Below are positions 24,505 to 34,155 of a stretch of DNA of 46,797 nucleotides, piece after piece. The stretch is taken from positions 1-46,797 of the forward strand of contig JADHLY010000010.1 of the NCBI GenBank assembly GCA_016780385.1, written 5' to 3'. Every line of letters starts with the position of its first letter. Positions within the stretch are counted from its first letter, which is position 1. This DNA is from Flavobacteriales bacterium. Lineage in GTDB: Bacteria; Bacteroidota; Bacteroidia; Flavobacteriales_D; Sanyastnellaceae. The position numbers and the translations under genes were made by a program. Under the pieces are notes generated by a model. That model was not told where the DNA came from. It saw only the letters and a program-made list of their open reading frames with translations, and did not search any database.

Positions 24505-26373
24505 GTGGCCCGACGCACACCGCAAACCCCAGAGGACCCCAACGCGCCTCCCCCCAAGAAGGGAAAGCTCAATCGGGATGGTTTCCGCCAATTTGGCCGG
24601 ATTGCGCCCTACCTGAGGCCGCACCGGTTCAAGTTCGCCGTAGGCATCGTGCTCATCACACTGTCAGGATTTCTCACGCTGGTCGTAACGCGGCTTTGGG
24701 GCCAACTCGGCGGCGTGGGCGTGGACCCAGCCGCAGGAAGTGCTGGATTTGAACTCCCGCTTCCCATCGATGCCGGTGACCTCAAGAGCATCGGGACGGC
24801 GATCCTGGCCGTCCTCATTCTTCAATCGGCGCTGAGTTTCATTCGAATCTGGCTTTTCGGTGAAATCACCACGCGCATGCTCAAGGCCCTCCGAGAGGAC
24901 GCCTTTGCGGGCATGATCACCCAGCCCATGGCCTTCTTTGACACCCGCCGTGTCGGAGACCTCGGGAGCCGCATTGCTGCGGACATCGAAGCCATACGCG
25001 ACACCTTCACCACGGTTCTTGCCGAATTGGTGCGCCAAACCATCATCATCGGAGGTGGCCTGCTCGCCCTGATGACCTTCAGCTGGCAGCTGACCCTTTG
25101 GATGCTCGGCTCCCTGCCTGTGGCCATCCTGGCGGCCATGTTCTTCGGACGGTTCATCCGGACGATGTCCAAGCAAACCCAACAGGCGGTCGCCGAATCC
25201 AACACCATTGTTTCGGAAACCTTGACCGGCATCGTCAGCGTCAAAGCCTTCGCACGGGAAGCCTATGAGCTCACCCGTTACCGCGTCAAGGTGGAGGCCG
25301 TCCGCGGCATCGCCTTGAAGACCGCTTTGTGGCGCGGGGCGTTTGCCAGCTTCATTATCGTCATGATTTTCGGGGCCATCACCTTGGTCCTGTTCCAAGG
25401 GGCCAGCATGCTGCAATCCGGCGAATTGAGCTCCGAGCAGTTTTTCAGTTTCCTGCTGATGACAGGACTGGTGGCGGGTAGCATCGGTGGTCTCGCCAAC
25501 ATCTTTGGCGATCTCCAGCGCGGGTTTGGCGCCATTGAAGAGGTCATGGACCTGGTCGAGGCCGAGCGCGAAGCCGTTTCGCTGGAAGACGAGCGAGAAG
25601 TGCAGCCCGTTGGACAGCGCCTCTCGGTGGCCTTTCGGCAGGTCGGCTTCCACTATCCGAACCGGCCCGATGTAGAGGTCCTTCAGGGCATTGACCTCGA
25701 ACTCAAGGCCGGCGAGACACTCGCCCTCGTTGGCGGATCGGGGGCTGGAAAGTCCACCATCGCCACCTTGCTCACCGGTTTTCGTTGGCCCACCTCCGGC
25801 CAACTGACCATCGACGGCAAGGCCATACAAGACCACGACCTGACGCCGCTCCGCCGTCGCATGGCCTTGGTCCCCCAAGAGGTCATCCTCTTTGGCGGCA
25901 CCATCGAGGAAAACATCCGCTACGGGCGACCAACGGCCTCGGAAACTGATGTCCGGCAAGCGGCTACCGACGCCCTTGCGCTCGATTTCATCGAAGGGTT
26001 CCCCGATGGTTTTGACACGCTCGTGGGAGAACGTGGCGTGCAGTTGTCCGGCGGCCAGCGCCAGCGCATCGCACTCGCCCGGGCCTTCCTACGCGACCCC
26101 GACCTGCTCATCCTCGACGAAGCCACCAGCGCCCTCGACGCCACGAGCGAAAAGGCCATTCAGACGGCCCTCGACCGCCTCATGCAAGGACGCACTTCAT
26201 TGGTCATCGCGCACCGCCTGTCCACCGTGAGGGCCGCCGACCGCATTGCTGTGCTCGAAGCCGGCCGCATCGTCGAGATCGGCACCCACGACGACCTCAT
26301 GTCGCGCGATGGCCGCTACCGCACCCTTGTCGCCCACCAACTCGACCATCACGGCCCCAAAACCAACGCTTGA
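24505..26373 (+). CDS. ABC exporter half-transporter (membrane domain fused to ATPase)
   Basis: A type IV ABC exporter of about 622 residues from the GTG at 24505. The frame is open back to an ATG at 24352, but that would place the start within the rpmH region. Six helices occupy roughly residues 35-310. The ATPase domain has Walker [10 protein letters not shown] near 410, LVPQEVILF (Q-loop), [16 protein letters not shown], Walker [13 protein letters not shown] and IAHRLST (H-loop). It resembles ABCB8/ABCB10 and MsbA-like proteins that export lipids, peptides or drugs as dimers. The proline-rich, charged N-terminus (about 1-25) is unusual. Substrate unknown. Confidence 0.93.
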   Translation: MARRTPQTPEDPNAPPPKKGKLNRDGFRQFGRIAPYLRPHRFKFAVGIVLITLSGFLTLVVTRLWGQLGGVGVDPAAGSAGFELPLPIDAGDLKSIGTAILAVLILQSALSFIRIWLFGEITTRMLKALREDAFAGMITQPMAFFDTRRVGDLGSRIAADIEAIRDTFTTVLAELVRQTIIIGGGLLALMTFSWQLTLWMLGSLPVAILAAMFFGRFIRTMSKQTQQAVAESNTIVSETLTGIVSVKAFAREAYELTRYRVKVEAVRGIALKTALWRGAFASFIIVMIFGAITLVLFQGASMLQSGELSSEQFFSFLLMTGLVAGSIGGLANIFGDLQRGFGAIEEVMDLVEAEREAVSLEDEREVQPVGQRLSVAFRQVGFHYPNRPDVEVLQGIDLELKAGETLALVGGSGAGKSTIATLLTGFRWPTSGQLTIDGKAIQDHDLTPLRRRMALVPQEVILFGGTIEENIRYGRPTASETDVRQAATDALALDFIEGFPDGFDTLVGERGVQLSGGQRQRIALARAFLRDPDLLILDEATSALDATSEKAIQTALDRLMQGRTSLVIAHRLSTVRAADRIAVLEAGRIVEIGTHDDLMSRDGRYRTLVAHQLDHHGPKTNA

Positions 26374-26400
26374 GACGGCTGAACTCCGGCGTTATCGGCG

Positions 26401-26408
26401 TAAATTTG
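26401..26408 (+). promoter_or_regulatory. -7 promoter box of gmd
   Basis: TAAATTTG is an exact match to the -7 consensus and ends only 3 bases before the gmd ATG at 26412. With the usual spacing the transcript would begin at or inside the start codon. Confidence 0.5.
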
Positions 26409-26411
26409 AAC

Positions 26412-27509
26412 ATGGACACTCCCCGACGCGCGCTCATCACTGGCATCACCGGACAAGATGGCGCCTACCTCACCGAACTGCTGCTGTCCAAAGGCTACGA
26501 AGTGCACGGTGTCAAGCGCAGGGCGTCGCTGTTCAACACCGACCGGATTGACCACCTGTATCAGGATCCGCACGACAAGAACATCAGGCTCAAGCTGCAC
26601 TATGGGGACCTGACGGACTCAACCAACCTCATCCGCATCGTCCAAGAAGTGAAGCCCCACGAGATCTACAACCTCGCGGCCATGAGTCATGTAAAGGTGA
26701 GCTTCGATACCCCGGAATACACCGCCAACGCAGACGGTCTCGGCACCCTGCGCCTGTTGGAAGCGATCCGGATCCTCGGCATGGAGCAGGACGTGCGCTT
26801 CTACCAAGCCTCAACCTCCGAGCTGTATGGTTTGGTGCAAGAAGTGCCACAGTCGGAGACGACCCCATTTTATCCGCGCAGCCCCTACGGCGTGGCCAAG
26901 CTGTACAGCTATTGGATTGTCAAGAATTACCGCGAAGCATACGGAATGCATGCCTCGAACGGCATCTTGTTTAACCACGAGAGTCCACTGCGCGGTGAGA
27001 CCTTTGTGACCCGCAAAATCACGCGGGCGGTCGCCAAGATTTCACTGGGCCTGCAAGACGGTATTCACCTCGGCAACCTCGACGCGCAACGCGATTGGGG
27101 GCACGCCAAGGATTATGTGGAAGGCATGTGGCGCATGCTGCAGCAGAGCGAGTCGGACGACTATGTGTTGGCGACCGGGCGCACCGTGACCATCCGCTCT
27201 TTTGTGGACATGGCCTTTGCCGAAGTGGGCATCGACATCGAATGGAAAGGCAAGGGCGTTGAAGAAGTAGGCATCGACAAAAAAACCGGGAAGACCCTGG
27301 TTGCGGTGGACCCACGTTACTTCCGTCCTACGGAAGTGGAACTGCTGGTGGGCGACGCCACAAAGGCCAAGGAGAAGCTCGGCTGGGAGCCCTCACACAC
27401 CCTCGAGCAACTTTGTGCCGAAATGGTGGCCTCAGACCTGGCCCTTTTCAAGCGGGACAAGTACCTCCTCGACGGCGGTCACGACATCCTGAACCAGCAC
27501 GAAGCCTGA
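26412..27509 (+). CDS. gmd: GDP-mannose 4,6-dehydratase
   Basis: A 365-residue SDR enzyme that converts GDP-D-mannose to GDP-4-keto-6-deoxy-D-mannose, the substrate of the fucose synthase encoded at 6.9 kb. It has [14 protein letters not shown] (7-20), [31 protein letters not shown] (YxxxK) and [20 protein letters not shown], all diagnostic. The ATG at 26412 matches the family start; an in-frame TTG at 26370 is rejected. Downstream, GAAGC-CTGA-GCTTC (27501-27514) forms a small hairpin across its own stop and that of the convergent addA-type gene. Confidence 0.97.
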   Translation: MDTPRRALITGITGQDGAYLTELLLSKGYEVHGVKRRASLFNTDRIDHLYQDPHDKNIRLKLHYGDLTDSTNLIRIVQEVKPHEIYNLAAMSHVKVSFDTPEYTANADGLGTLRLLEAIRILGMEQDVRFYQASTSELYGLVQEVPQSETTPFYPRSPYGVAKLYSYWIVKNYREAYGMHASNGILFNHESPLRGETFVTRKITRAVAKISLGLQDGIHLGNLDAQRDWGHAKDYVEGMWRMLQQSESDDYVLATGRTVTIRSFVDMAFAEVGIDIEWKGKGVEEVGIDKKTGKTLVAVDPRYFRPTEVELLVGDATKAKEKLGWEPSHTLEQLCAEMVASDLALFKRDKYLLDGGHDILNQHEA

Positions 27510-27512
27510 GCT

Positions 27513-30500
27513 TCAGAGCGCATTGACTTCCACCAATTCATCGGTGGCGACGTAATAGAGGAAACCCCGCAGCGAACGGTCGCCTGAGCCCTGAAGGGCC
27601 TGCATGTATTCGCGCACCTGCCCAGCGTGTGCACCCCGCTTGGCTGGGTCTGCTTCTTCTGCTGTTTTAAAGTCAATCACGTCCACTGTGTCGCCGAAAT
27701 CCACCACGCGATCGGGACGCAGGACCTTGCGCTGTGGCCCGATGACATCGCGCTCCATGTAGACCCGGCCCGTGCCATCAAACCATGGGGCCATGTGGGC
27801 GGACTGAACCACGGCGCGCACGGCGGACCGGACCTTCTCCCAATCATCTTCAGCGCAGCGCAACCAAGGCCAGGGACGCTCCAAGACATGCTCGGCGTCG
27901 GCGGCTGTCCGGATCCGCGACAACACAGCGTGAACCGCATTGCCGAACTCCCTGCGGTCCATTTTGCCCAAAACGGGCAGCCAACGGTCCTCCTTTCTGC
28001 CCGCCAGCACATCGTCTGGAATGCCATGAAATTCAAAGGCCGCAATGGAGTGCGCTTCGACCTCATCACCGCTGCCCTCCAACGACAACGGCTTGGCCGC
28101 TGCCATGTCACCGGAACACCATGGCCCTGAAGTCAAATCACAGGAAAACGCATCTTCAATGCCGCGGGCGACCATGCGCCCCACCTTGCCCGGCGCCTCG
28201 TCCTTGCGCCACTCCATCTTTTCGACGTCAATCACCACGTGCAGCCGGACTTCGGCGCGGGTGGTGCAGACATACGCGACGTTCGTGGCGTCAAATCGCT
28301 GGCGCGCATGCTCAAAAGCCCAGACATCGTGGGCCGCAGTCTCATTGAGCGTGCCCTGTTGGACCACCACCCCCGGCACACCGAACTGCTTGGCATCGAG
28401 ACGTGCCGGCATGAGCCGCTTCCAATCGTGGATTTCGGAGTCTTCGAAACGGGTGATCACCACAGGGTATTGCAAGCCCTTGCTCTTGTGTACGGTCAAA
28501 ATCCGCACCGCATCGGGGCCGGGAAGCACCCTGATGGACTGCGAGGACCCTTTCCGTTGCCAATGCGCCAAAAACCCAGCAATGCCCTGGTCCATGGCCA
28601 CGCGTTCCGAGGTCAATTCCATGAGCGCTTCGGCATGTGCTGGGTAGCGGGTGTCCAAGTCGAGGCTCCGCATAATGCGCCCCACGCACTCACCCAAGGG
28701 CAAGGCTGACCACTGGGCCCGGTCGAATCCCGGCACCAACTGCTTGATCAACTTCTCCGCATCCAACTTACCGTACCGGCCCTTGGACTGGTCCTTCCGG
28801 GTGTACTCGAACCAAGTGTGGTGATCGGCCAACAATGCCGCCTCATCCCAAGCATGTCCCGCCTCCGTCTCCAACGCCCCCCACGCCTGCACGAATTTCA
28901 ACAGCGCGGCAGGCGATTCGGGGTCCGTGATCAACTCCAGCAAGTGCACCACGGCCAGAGGAGCCGGGTGGCGGCCCAATGCCAAGCTCTCGTCGGTAAA
29001 GGGAACGATGCGCGGGGTGCATCCCAACAGGTATTCAGCCAGCCGCTTGGCTTCCTTGTTGGTCCGCACCAACAAGGCGATGTCCCCCGCAGGAAACCCA
29101 TCTGCCAAGGCGGAACGGATGCGGGCCTCCATCCAAGGACATACGGCTTCAAACCGCTCGTCCGCCGAGTCGCCCTGCAGCACTTCGACCTCCACGGCAC
29201 CCGGGAAATCCTTGCGGGGCGTCTGCGCAGAACCGAGGTAGACATCCTTTAACTCAGGCCCCAGTCCCTCGCCGAGCTGGGCGTACAGCGCGTTGTTGAA
29301 GCCCACGATTTCCTGGGCGCTCCGCCAATTGTCGAGGATGGGCTCGTCGTCAAAGGCCGCCAACATCTGGCCGGCCGCGTCGCGCAGCGCCGGAGGCAGG
29401 CCACCGGGCGCATCAGAAACGAGGTCCGGCAATGCGAGCAACTGCCGGTGATCGCCATTGCGCCAGCGGTAAATCGCCTGCTTGGCATCACCCACCACGA
29501 GCGAGAGGTATCCCTGGGCGAGGGACTCTCCGACCGCCACCGCCAAGTTGTGCCACTGGGTGACAGAGGTGTCTTGGAATTCATCGATGAAGATGTGGTC
29601 GTACCGCTCACCTGTGCGCTCAAAAATGAACGGCGCGGGATTCTCGGCCACGACCTCGGCAATCATGGCGTTGAGCCCCCCGAGGGTCCGCACATTTTCC
29701 TCCTTTTGTACCGCGAGGCTGGCGTGCCGCAAGGCGGTGAGCGTGCCAATCAGCGGAAGGCGTTCAGCCAACATGCGTTGCGTCCGGAATTCGCGCCCCG
29801 CCTCGCATTTCGCTTGGGACAATTCCAAAGCCGCCAACGCTTCTAGCCGCGCCTGAAAAGGGGCAATCGCCGCGGCCCCCTCAGGGTCGCTCTTCTTGGC
29901 CCATTGGCCCTCCTCAATGCCCTTGCGCAGGATGCTTCCGCGCTCTTCCACCTTGCCCCTGAGTATGCTTGGCAACCACTTCGTCGTCACCCATTTGCTG
30001 CTGAAGACCTCATCGAGTCCCGCGGCCGACAGGTCGTTGGCCAAGGCCGTGGCCGCTTCCCGCAACGCCGCGCGCCGACGGCCCACCTCTTGGCGCATGG
30101 CGTCTTGCAACTCCAAGAACTGCGCAGGTGTCCAAGCGGTAAAGGCCTGCAGCAATGGCTGCATCTGCTCCTGTTCAATGGCCGCACCGATGTCGATGAG
30201 CTGCCGCCTCACCTTGGCATCGCGGTCATCCTCCACGGCCTGTTCCACATAGCGGCCCAACAGCTCGGTGAGGTCTTTGTCACGCCCCATCTCATCCAAC
30301 ACCCGATCGACCGCCGACTCTAGCAGCCGCGCGGTATCCAACTCAATGCTGAAGTCGTGCTCCAATTGCAAGTCTGTAGCAAATCCGCGCACCAGCCCCC
30401 CTACAAACTTGTCGAGGGTCATCACCGAAAGCTCGCCGTAATGCCGCTGAAGGGTCTTCCTCAATTGGACAGCCCGGGCGCCCAAAGTCTCCTCGTCACA

Positions 30501-30785
30501 GCCCGTTGCCTTCAGCAATCCCGGCAAATGCTTGCTTTTGGTGTGGTCTTCTGCGAGGGTGTCCAATTCCGACACCACGCGGTCCTTCATCTCTTGCGCC
30601 GCCTTGTTGGTAAAGGTCAAGGCCAAAATGCGCCGGAACCGCAGCGGGTCTTCCACCCCCAAACAGCACGCCAGGTAAGCCTCGACCAACCTGAAAGTCT
30701 TGCCGCTGCCCGCTGACGCGCGCATGACCTTGAAGCCGCCACCGACACCAGCCGCGCCCTGTTGATTGTCCACCTCCGGCTTCAT
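27513..30785 (-). CDS. AddA/RecB-like UvrD helicase-nuclease
   Basis: A 1090-residue superfamily 1A helicase with a C-terminal PD-(D/E)XK nuclease. Seen in order: Walker A ASAGSGKT at 23-30, LTFTNKAAQEMKDRV (Ia), FIDEFQDTSVTQWHNLA (II), VVGDAKQAIYRWRNGD (III), RILTVHKSKGLQYPVVITRF (V), NVAYVCTTRAEVRL (VI), then NAVHAVLSRI and DRVVDFGDTVDVIDFKT (nuclease). Such enzymes resect double-strand breaks. The start is set at 30785; the frame extends to an ATG at 30872. An AddB-like partner is at 42.7-45.5 kb instead of next door. It converges with gmd with a 3-base gap. Confidence 0.92.
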   Translation of the reverse strand: MKPEVDNQQGAAGVGGGFKVMRASAGSGKTFRLVEAYLACCLGVEDPLRFRRILALTFTNKAAQEMKDRVVSELDTLAEDHTKSKHLPGLLKATGCDEETLGARAVQLRKTLQRHYGELSVMTLDKFVGGLVRGFATDLQLEHDFSIELDTARLLESAVDRVLDEMGRDKDLTELLGRYVEQAVEDDRDAKVRRQLIDIGAAIEQEQMQPLLQAFTAWTPAQFLELQDAMRQEVGRRRAALREAATALANDLSAAGLDEVFSSKWVTTKWLPSILRGKVEERGSILRKGIEEGQWAKKSDPEGAAAIAPFQARLEALAALELSQAKCEAGREFRTQRMLAERLPLIGTLTALRHASLAVQKEENVRTLGGLNAMIAEVVAENPAPFIFERTGERYDHIFIDEFQDTSVTQWHNLAVAVGESLAQGYLSLVVGDAKQAIYRWRNGDHRQLLALPDLVSDAPGGLPPALRDAAGQMLAAFDDEPILDNWRSAQEIVGFNNALYAQLGEGLGPELKDVYLGSAQTPRKDFPGAVEVEVLQGDSADERFEAVCPWMEARIRSALADGFPAGDIALLVRTNKEAKRLAEYLLGCTPRIVPFTDESLALGRHPAPLAVVHLLELITDPESPAALLKFVQAWGALETEAGHAWDEAALLADHHTWFEYTRKDQSKGRYGKLDAEKLIKQLVPGFDRAQWSALPLGECVGRIMRSLDLDTRYPAHAEALMELTSERVAMDQGIAGFLAHWQRKGSSQSIRVLPGPDAVRILTVHKSKGLQYPVVITRFEDSEIHDWKRLMPARLDAKQFGVPGVVVQQGTLNETAAHDVWAFEHARQRFDATNVAYVCTTRAEVRLHVVIDVEKMEWRKDEAPGKVGRMVARGIEDAFSCDLTSGPWCSGDMAAAKPLSLEGSGDEVEAHSIAAFEFHGIPDDVLAGRKEDRWLPVLGKMDRREFGNAVHAVLSRIRTAADAEHVLERPWPWLRCAEDDWEKVRSAVRAVVQSAHMAPWFDGTGRVYMERDVIGPQRKVLRPDRVVDFGDTVDVIDFKTAEEADPAKRGAHAGQVREYMQALQGSGDRSLRGFLYYVATDELVEVNAL

Positions 30786-30890
30786 GTCGTCCAAGGTCGC
30801 CCATGCACCGGGTACACCCAAGCCCCTGTTCCTCCTTTTGGACACGGGATTGCAACCTGAGGGGCCTTCCATCCGTTATTTGGGCAGGAA

Positions 30891-31664
30891 ATGGAAAACA
30901 AAAACGCACACCGTCTCCTGGGACAGGCCTTTTTTGCAGGCTTGGCCGCATTTGCACTGCTCGTTACCGGCTGCAAGCCTGAGCCCATGCACGGTGGGCC
31001 CGGCACCATGACGCTGCATGCTGACTTCAGCTTTGGCGGCGATTCTGTGCTGATCGGCCGCACCGCGCTCGACGCTGCAGGCAACCACCTCAGACTGGAG
31101 ACCTTCTCGGTCTACCTCGGGGGCATCGAACTCCTCACCGACACCGGTGCCGTCAGGCTCATCGATGCCGAACGTTGGGATGCCGGTGCGGAAAACGCCT
31201 GGACCTATATCGTACAGCCCGGCACCTACGAAGGGGTGCGCCTGCACATTGGTGTCCCGGCTGAATTCAACACGGACACAGACCCCACCATCTGGCCCAA
31301 CGACCACCCCCTCGGTGTGACCGGCAGCGCCGGCATGTTCTGGAGTTGGAACACCGGCTACATCTTCAGCAAATTCGACGGCAAGGCCGACACCACCGGC
31401 GCCGAGAACTTCATCCACCCTTACGCATTCCACATCGGCGGCGACGCCAACCTCATCGAGGTGAAGTACAACGAACCTTGGACCGTAGCGGAGTGCAGCG
31501 ACCACAGCTTCAGCTTGCAGGGAGAGTTGTTGGATTTCTTGGTGAACGGCAACGACACCATCGATGTCCGCGAAGACAACGTCACCCATACGGGAGACAA
31601 CATGGAGCTCGCCGCGCGCTATGTGGCCGCCCAGACGGCAGCGGTGACCTTGACCAAGGAGTGA
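30891..31664 (+). CDS. MbnP-like copper-binding lipoprotein
   Basis: A 257-residue lipoprotein; the lipobox LVTGC places the lipidated cysteine at C28. The mature domain matches the MbnP pattern: an immunoglobulin-like start (GTMTLHADFSFGGDSV), FSVYLGGIELLTD, a Trp-rich core MFWSWNTGYIFSKFDG and FIHPYAFHIGGD. In methanotrophs MbnP binds copper after its partner MbnH oxidises a tryptophan to kynurenine. Here the MbnH-like gene begins 28 bases downstream, which strongly supports the assignment. Histidines H7, H175ish (FIHPYAFHIGG) and several Trp residues are candidates for the metal site. Confidence 0.85.
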   Translation: MENKNAHRLLGQAFFAGLAAFALLVTGCKPEPMHGGPGTMTLHADFSFGGDSVLIGRTALDAAGNHLRLETFSVYLGGIELLTDTGAVRLIDAERWDAGAENAWTYIVQPGTYEGVRLHIGVPAEFNTDTDPTIWPNDHPLGVTGSAGMFWSWNTGYIFSKFDGKADTTGAENFIHPYAFHIGGDANLIEVKYNEPWTVAECSDHSFSLQGELLDFLVNGNDTIDVREDNVTHTGDNMELAARYVAAQTAAVTLTKE

Positions 31665-31692
31665 AGGATACGCCTGCCCTATCTTGTTGACG

Positions 31693-32805
31693 ATGCGTTC
31701 CATCGGATCCCTCCTGTGCACCAAGGGTGCGGTTTTCTGCGCCATCGCTTTGGCGTTGACGGGGTGTGGACCAGAGGAACCTTGCGAGGACAACACACCC
31801 CCCGGCACCACCCCCTACGAAGTCAGCATTCCGGCCTTCTTTCCGCCCATGGACATCCCACCGGACAATCCCATGACGGTGGAAGGCATTGAGCTCGGAA
31901 GGCTTCTCTTTTGGGAAAAAGGACTCAGCCTCGACAGCACATTGAGCTGCGCTGGGTGTCACCTCCCAGCATTTGCGTTTTCTGACCCCAACCCCGTCTC
32001 GACCGGCGTCAATGGGGCCCAGGGCACGCGCAATGCCATGGCCTTAATCAACATGGGCTGGGCACAACACTTTTTCTGGGATGGCAGGGCCACGACCCTC
32101 GAGGAACAGATCCTCGACCCCATTCCCCATCCCGACGAAATGAACCTGCCGTGGTCCGAAGCCGAGGACAGATTGGCAGCAGATGAAGAATACGCAGAGC
32201 GGTTCAAAGTGGCCTTCGGAGAGGAGGGCGTGACCGCCGAGAAAGTCAGCAAGGCCATCGCCCAGTTCTTGAGGACCATGATTTCCGCCGACAGCAAATT
32301 TGACCGGTGGCGCCGGGGACAGGCGGCACTGACCGAATTGGAGTTCATGGGGTATGAAATCTTCAACCGTGAGGGTGGAGATCCTGAAGTGGTGAGCGGA
32401 GGCCAATTCGGAGGAGATTGCTTCCACTGCCACGGTGAGGCGGGACTTCAGTTCTCAGATTACCTCTTCCACAACAACGGGCTCGATGCGAACTTCTCCA
32501 GCGATCCTGGATTGGCCGGAATTACGGGACAGTCGCTGGACAGTGGGCGGTTTAGAACCCCCACTTTGCGCAACGTCATGCTGTCTCCGCCCTACATGCA
32601 CGACGGCCGGTTCCAGACCATCGAAGAGGTCATCGACCATTACAACTCCGGGGGGCAGGCCTCGGCCACCATTGACCCGTTCATGAAATACAGCTCTGGA
32701 GGATTGATGCTCCAGCCCGTCCAGAAGGAGGCCCTCATCGCCTTTCTTCATACCTTGACGGACACTGCATTTGCGGCCAATCCGGCCTTTTCGGACCCCC
32801 ACTGA
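31693..32805 (+). CDS. MbnH-like dihaem cytochrome c peroxidase family lipoprotein
   Basis: A 370-residue dihaem protein of the MauG/cytochrome c peroxidase superfamily. The signal peptide ends in a lipobox (ALTGC, C25). Haem-binding motifs are CAGCH at 86-90 and CFHCH at 243-247. RFRTPTLRNVMLSPPYMHDGRFQTIEEVIDHYNSGG near the C-terminus (given here as RTPTLRNVMLSPPYMHDG and EEVIDHYNSGG) is typical. MbnH enzymes form a bis-Fe(IV) state and hydroxylate a tryptophan of MbnP. Both proteins here are predicted lipoproteins, so they may sit together on the outer-membrane inner leaflet. The transporter gene follows after 3 bases. Confidence 0.9.
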   Translation: MRSIGSLLCTKGAVFCAIALALTGCGPEEPCEDNTPPGTTPYEVSIPAFFPPMDIPPDNPMTVEGIELGRLLFWEKGLSLDSTLSCAGCHLPAFAFSDPNPVSTGVNGAQGTRNAMALINMGWAQHFFWDGRATTLEEQILDPIPHPDEMNLPWSEAEDRLAADEEYAERFKVAFGEEGVTAEKVSKAIAQFLRTMISADSKFDRWRRGQAALTELEFMGYEIFNREGGDPEVVSGGQFGGDCFHCHGEAGLQFSDYLFHNNGLDANFSSDPGLAGITGQSLDSGRFRTPTLRNVMLSPPYMHDGRFQTIEEVIDHYNSGGQASATIDPFMKYSSGGLMLQPVQKEALIAFLHTLTDTAFAANPAFSDPH

Positions 32806-32808
32806 TCC

Positions 32809-34065
32809 ATGAACATCCGCCGAATCCTGCTCACGCTCGGACCCGGCATCCTCTTCGCCTCTACGGCCATTGGCACGAGCCACTTGGTGCAGTCTACCCG
32901 GGCGGGTGCGGACTATGGCTTCGCCTTATTGTGGGCCATCCTCGCGGCCAATGTGGCGAAGTACCCCTTTTTTGAATTTGGCACACGGTATGCCAACGCC
33001 ACCGGCACATCGCTGATCGCGGGGTACCGCACCTTTGGCAAGTGGGCTTCTTGGACCTACCTCGTGCTGACGGCCTTGACCTGCGCCTTTGTCATGGGCG
33101 GCGTCGGCATCGTAACGGCCTCCTTTCTCGACCACCTGTTTGGCGCCTCGCTGTGGCTTGGGCGCAACGCCACACCCCACGTCGCAGTCCTCACGTTCAC
33201 GGCTTGCGTCGCCTTGCTCTTGATTGGACGCTATGGCGCATTGGACAAGGTCATCAAAGCCATCAGTCTGGTATTGCTCGTCGGTACAGTCAGTGCGACC
33301 ATCGGCGCCTTATTGCACACCCCCATTTCTGCCGTGCCCGCCGCGCCACAGGACTTCAACCCATGGCGTGGTGCGGAATTCACCTTCCTCATCGCCCTGC
33401 TCGGATGGATGCCTTCTGCCGTCGACCTCAGTCCATGGGTGAGCATTTGGACCCTGGAGCGGTACCAACAGACCGGCTTCAAACCCAAGTTGCGCGCCGC
33501 CCTGCAAGAGTTCAACCTCGGCTACGGATTCTGCGTGGTGCTCGCCCTGTGTTTCCTGTTGCTCGGCGCCTTGCTGCTCCGCACCCATGACATGGCCCTG
33601 CCGAGTGGGACCGCCGCCTTCGCAGCGGGAGTCATTGGGCTGTATACCGAGGTGCTTGGGCCTTGGAGCGCACCTTTTGTGGGCTCCGCCGCCTTTGCCG
33701 CCATGCTCGGAACCTGCATTGCTTGCCTGGACGGGTTCAGCCGCAGCTTCAGCCACGGCATCGCCGCCCTGCGAGACGCGCCGGTCAACCTGACCCACGA
33801 GCGCACCAGCCTGGTTCTGATTTCATTGGGCGCCTTGCTGCTCATCATCGCCTTCCCCGGCGACATCCGCACCCTGTTGGACCTGGGCAATATCCTGAGC
33901 TTCTGCATTGCCCCGCCTTCGGCCCTGGCCATGCTCATTCTGGTCACCCGTGGTCAATTCCCCAAGGCGGCAAGGCCCAAGCGCTGGTTGCGCTGGACCG
34001 CCTACTTCGGACTCACCTTTTTGCTGGCGTTGACCATTCTGTTTTTGCGCAGCCTGGTCGTCTAA
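32809..34065 (+). CDS. Nramp-related metal transporter with altered metal site
   Basis: A 418-residue polytopic membrane protein with about eleven helices. The first helix reads GPGILFASTAIGTSHLVQST then RAGADYGF, which aligns well with the Nramp start GPG-...-DPGN-...-GG-x-FGY, but the DPGN metal site is replaced by GTSH. Helix 6 keeps a Met-Pro pair (GWMPSAVDLS) in place of MPH. Nramp proteins import Mn2+ or Fe2+ by proton coupling; divergent members carry other ions. It is in one operon with MbnP and MbnH (3-base gap), suggesting transport of copper, iron or another metal handled there. Confidence 0.82.
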   Translation: MNIRRILLTLGPGILFASTAIGTSHLVQSTRAGADYGFALLWAILAANVAKYPFFEFGTRYANATGTSLIAGYRTFGKWASWTYLVLTALTCAFVMGGVGIVTASFLDHLFGASLWLGRNATPHVAVLTFTACVALLLIGRYGALDKVIKAISLVLLVGTVSATIGALLHTPISAVPAAPQDFNPWRGAEFTFLIALLGWMPSAVDLSPWVSIWTLERYQQTGFKPKLRAALQEFNLGYGFCVVLALCFLLLGALLLRTHDMALPSGTAAFAAGVIGLYTEVLGPWSAPFVGSAAFAAMLGTCIACLDGFSRSFSHGIAALRDAPVNLTHERTSLVLISLGALLLIIAFPGDIRTLLDLGNILSFCIAPPSALAMLILVTRGQFPKAARPKRWLRWTAYFGLTFLLALTILFLRSLVV

Positions 34066-34155
34066 TCCGTCCAACACAGAGAAGTGACCACCCAAAGGTG
34101 GACAATTCACTGGGTGCCGCGGAATACGCGCTCCGGTGTCAAATAATTTGAGTCC

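Noticed and set aside
24664-25959. A 431-codon minus-strand frame opposite the ABC exporter
   Set aside because: Walker A, signature and Walker B motifs define the plus-strand gene; the antisense frame is compositional.
34088-34101. Hairpin CCACC-CAAA-GGTGG in the gap before the PKD gene
   Set aside because: The stem is only 5 bp and no T-run follows, so it cannot be supported as a terminator.
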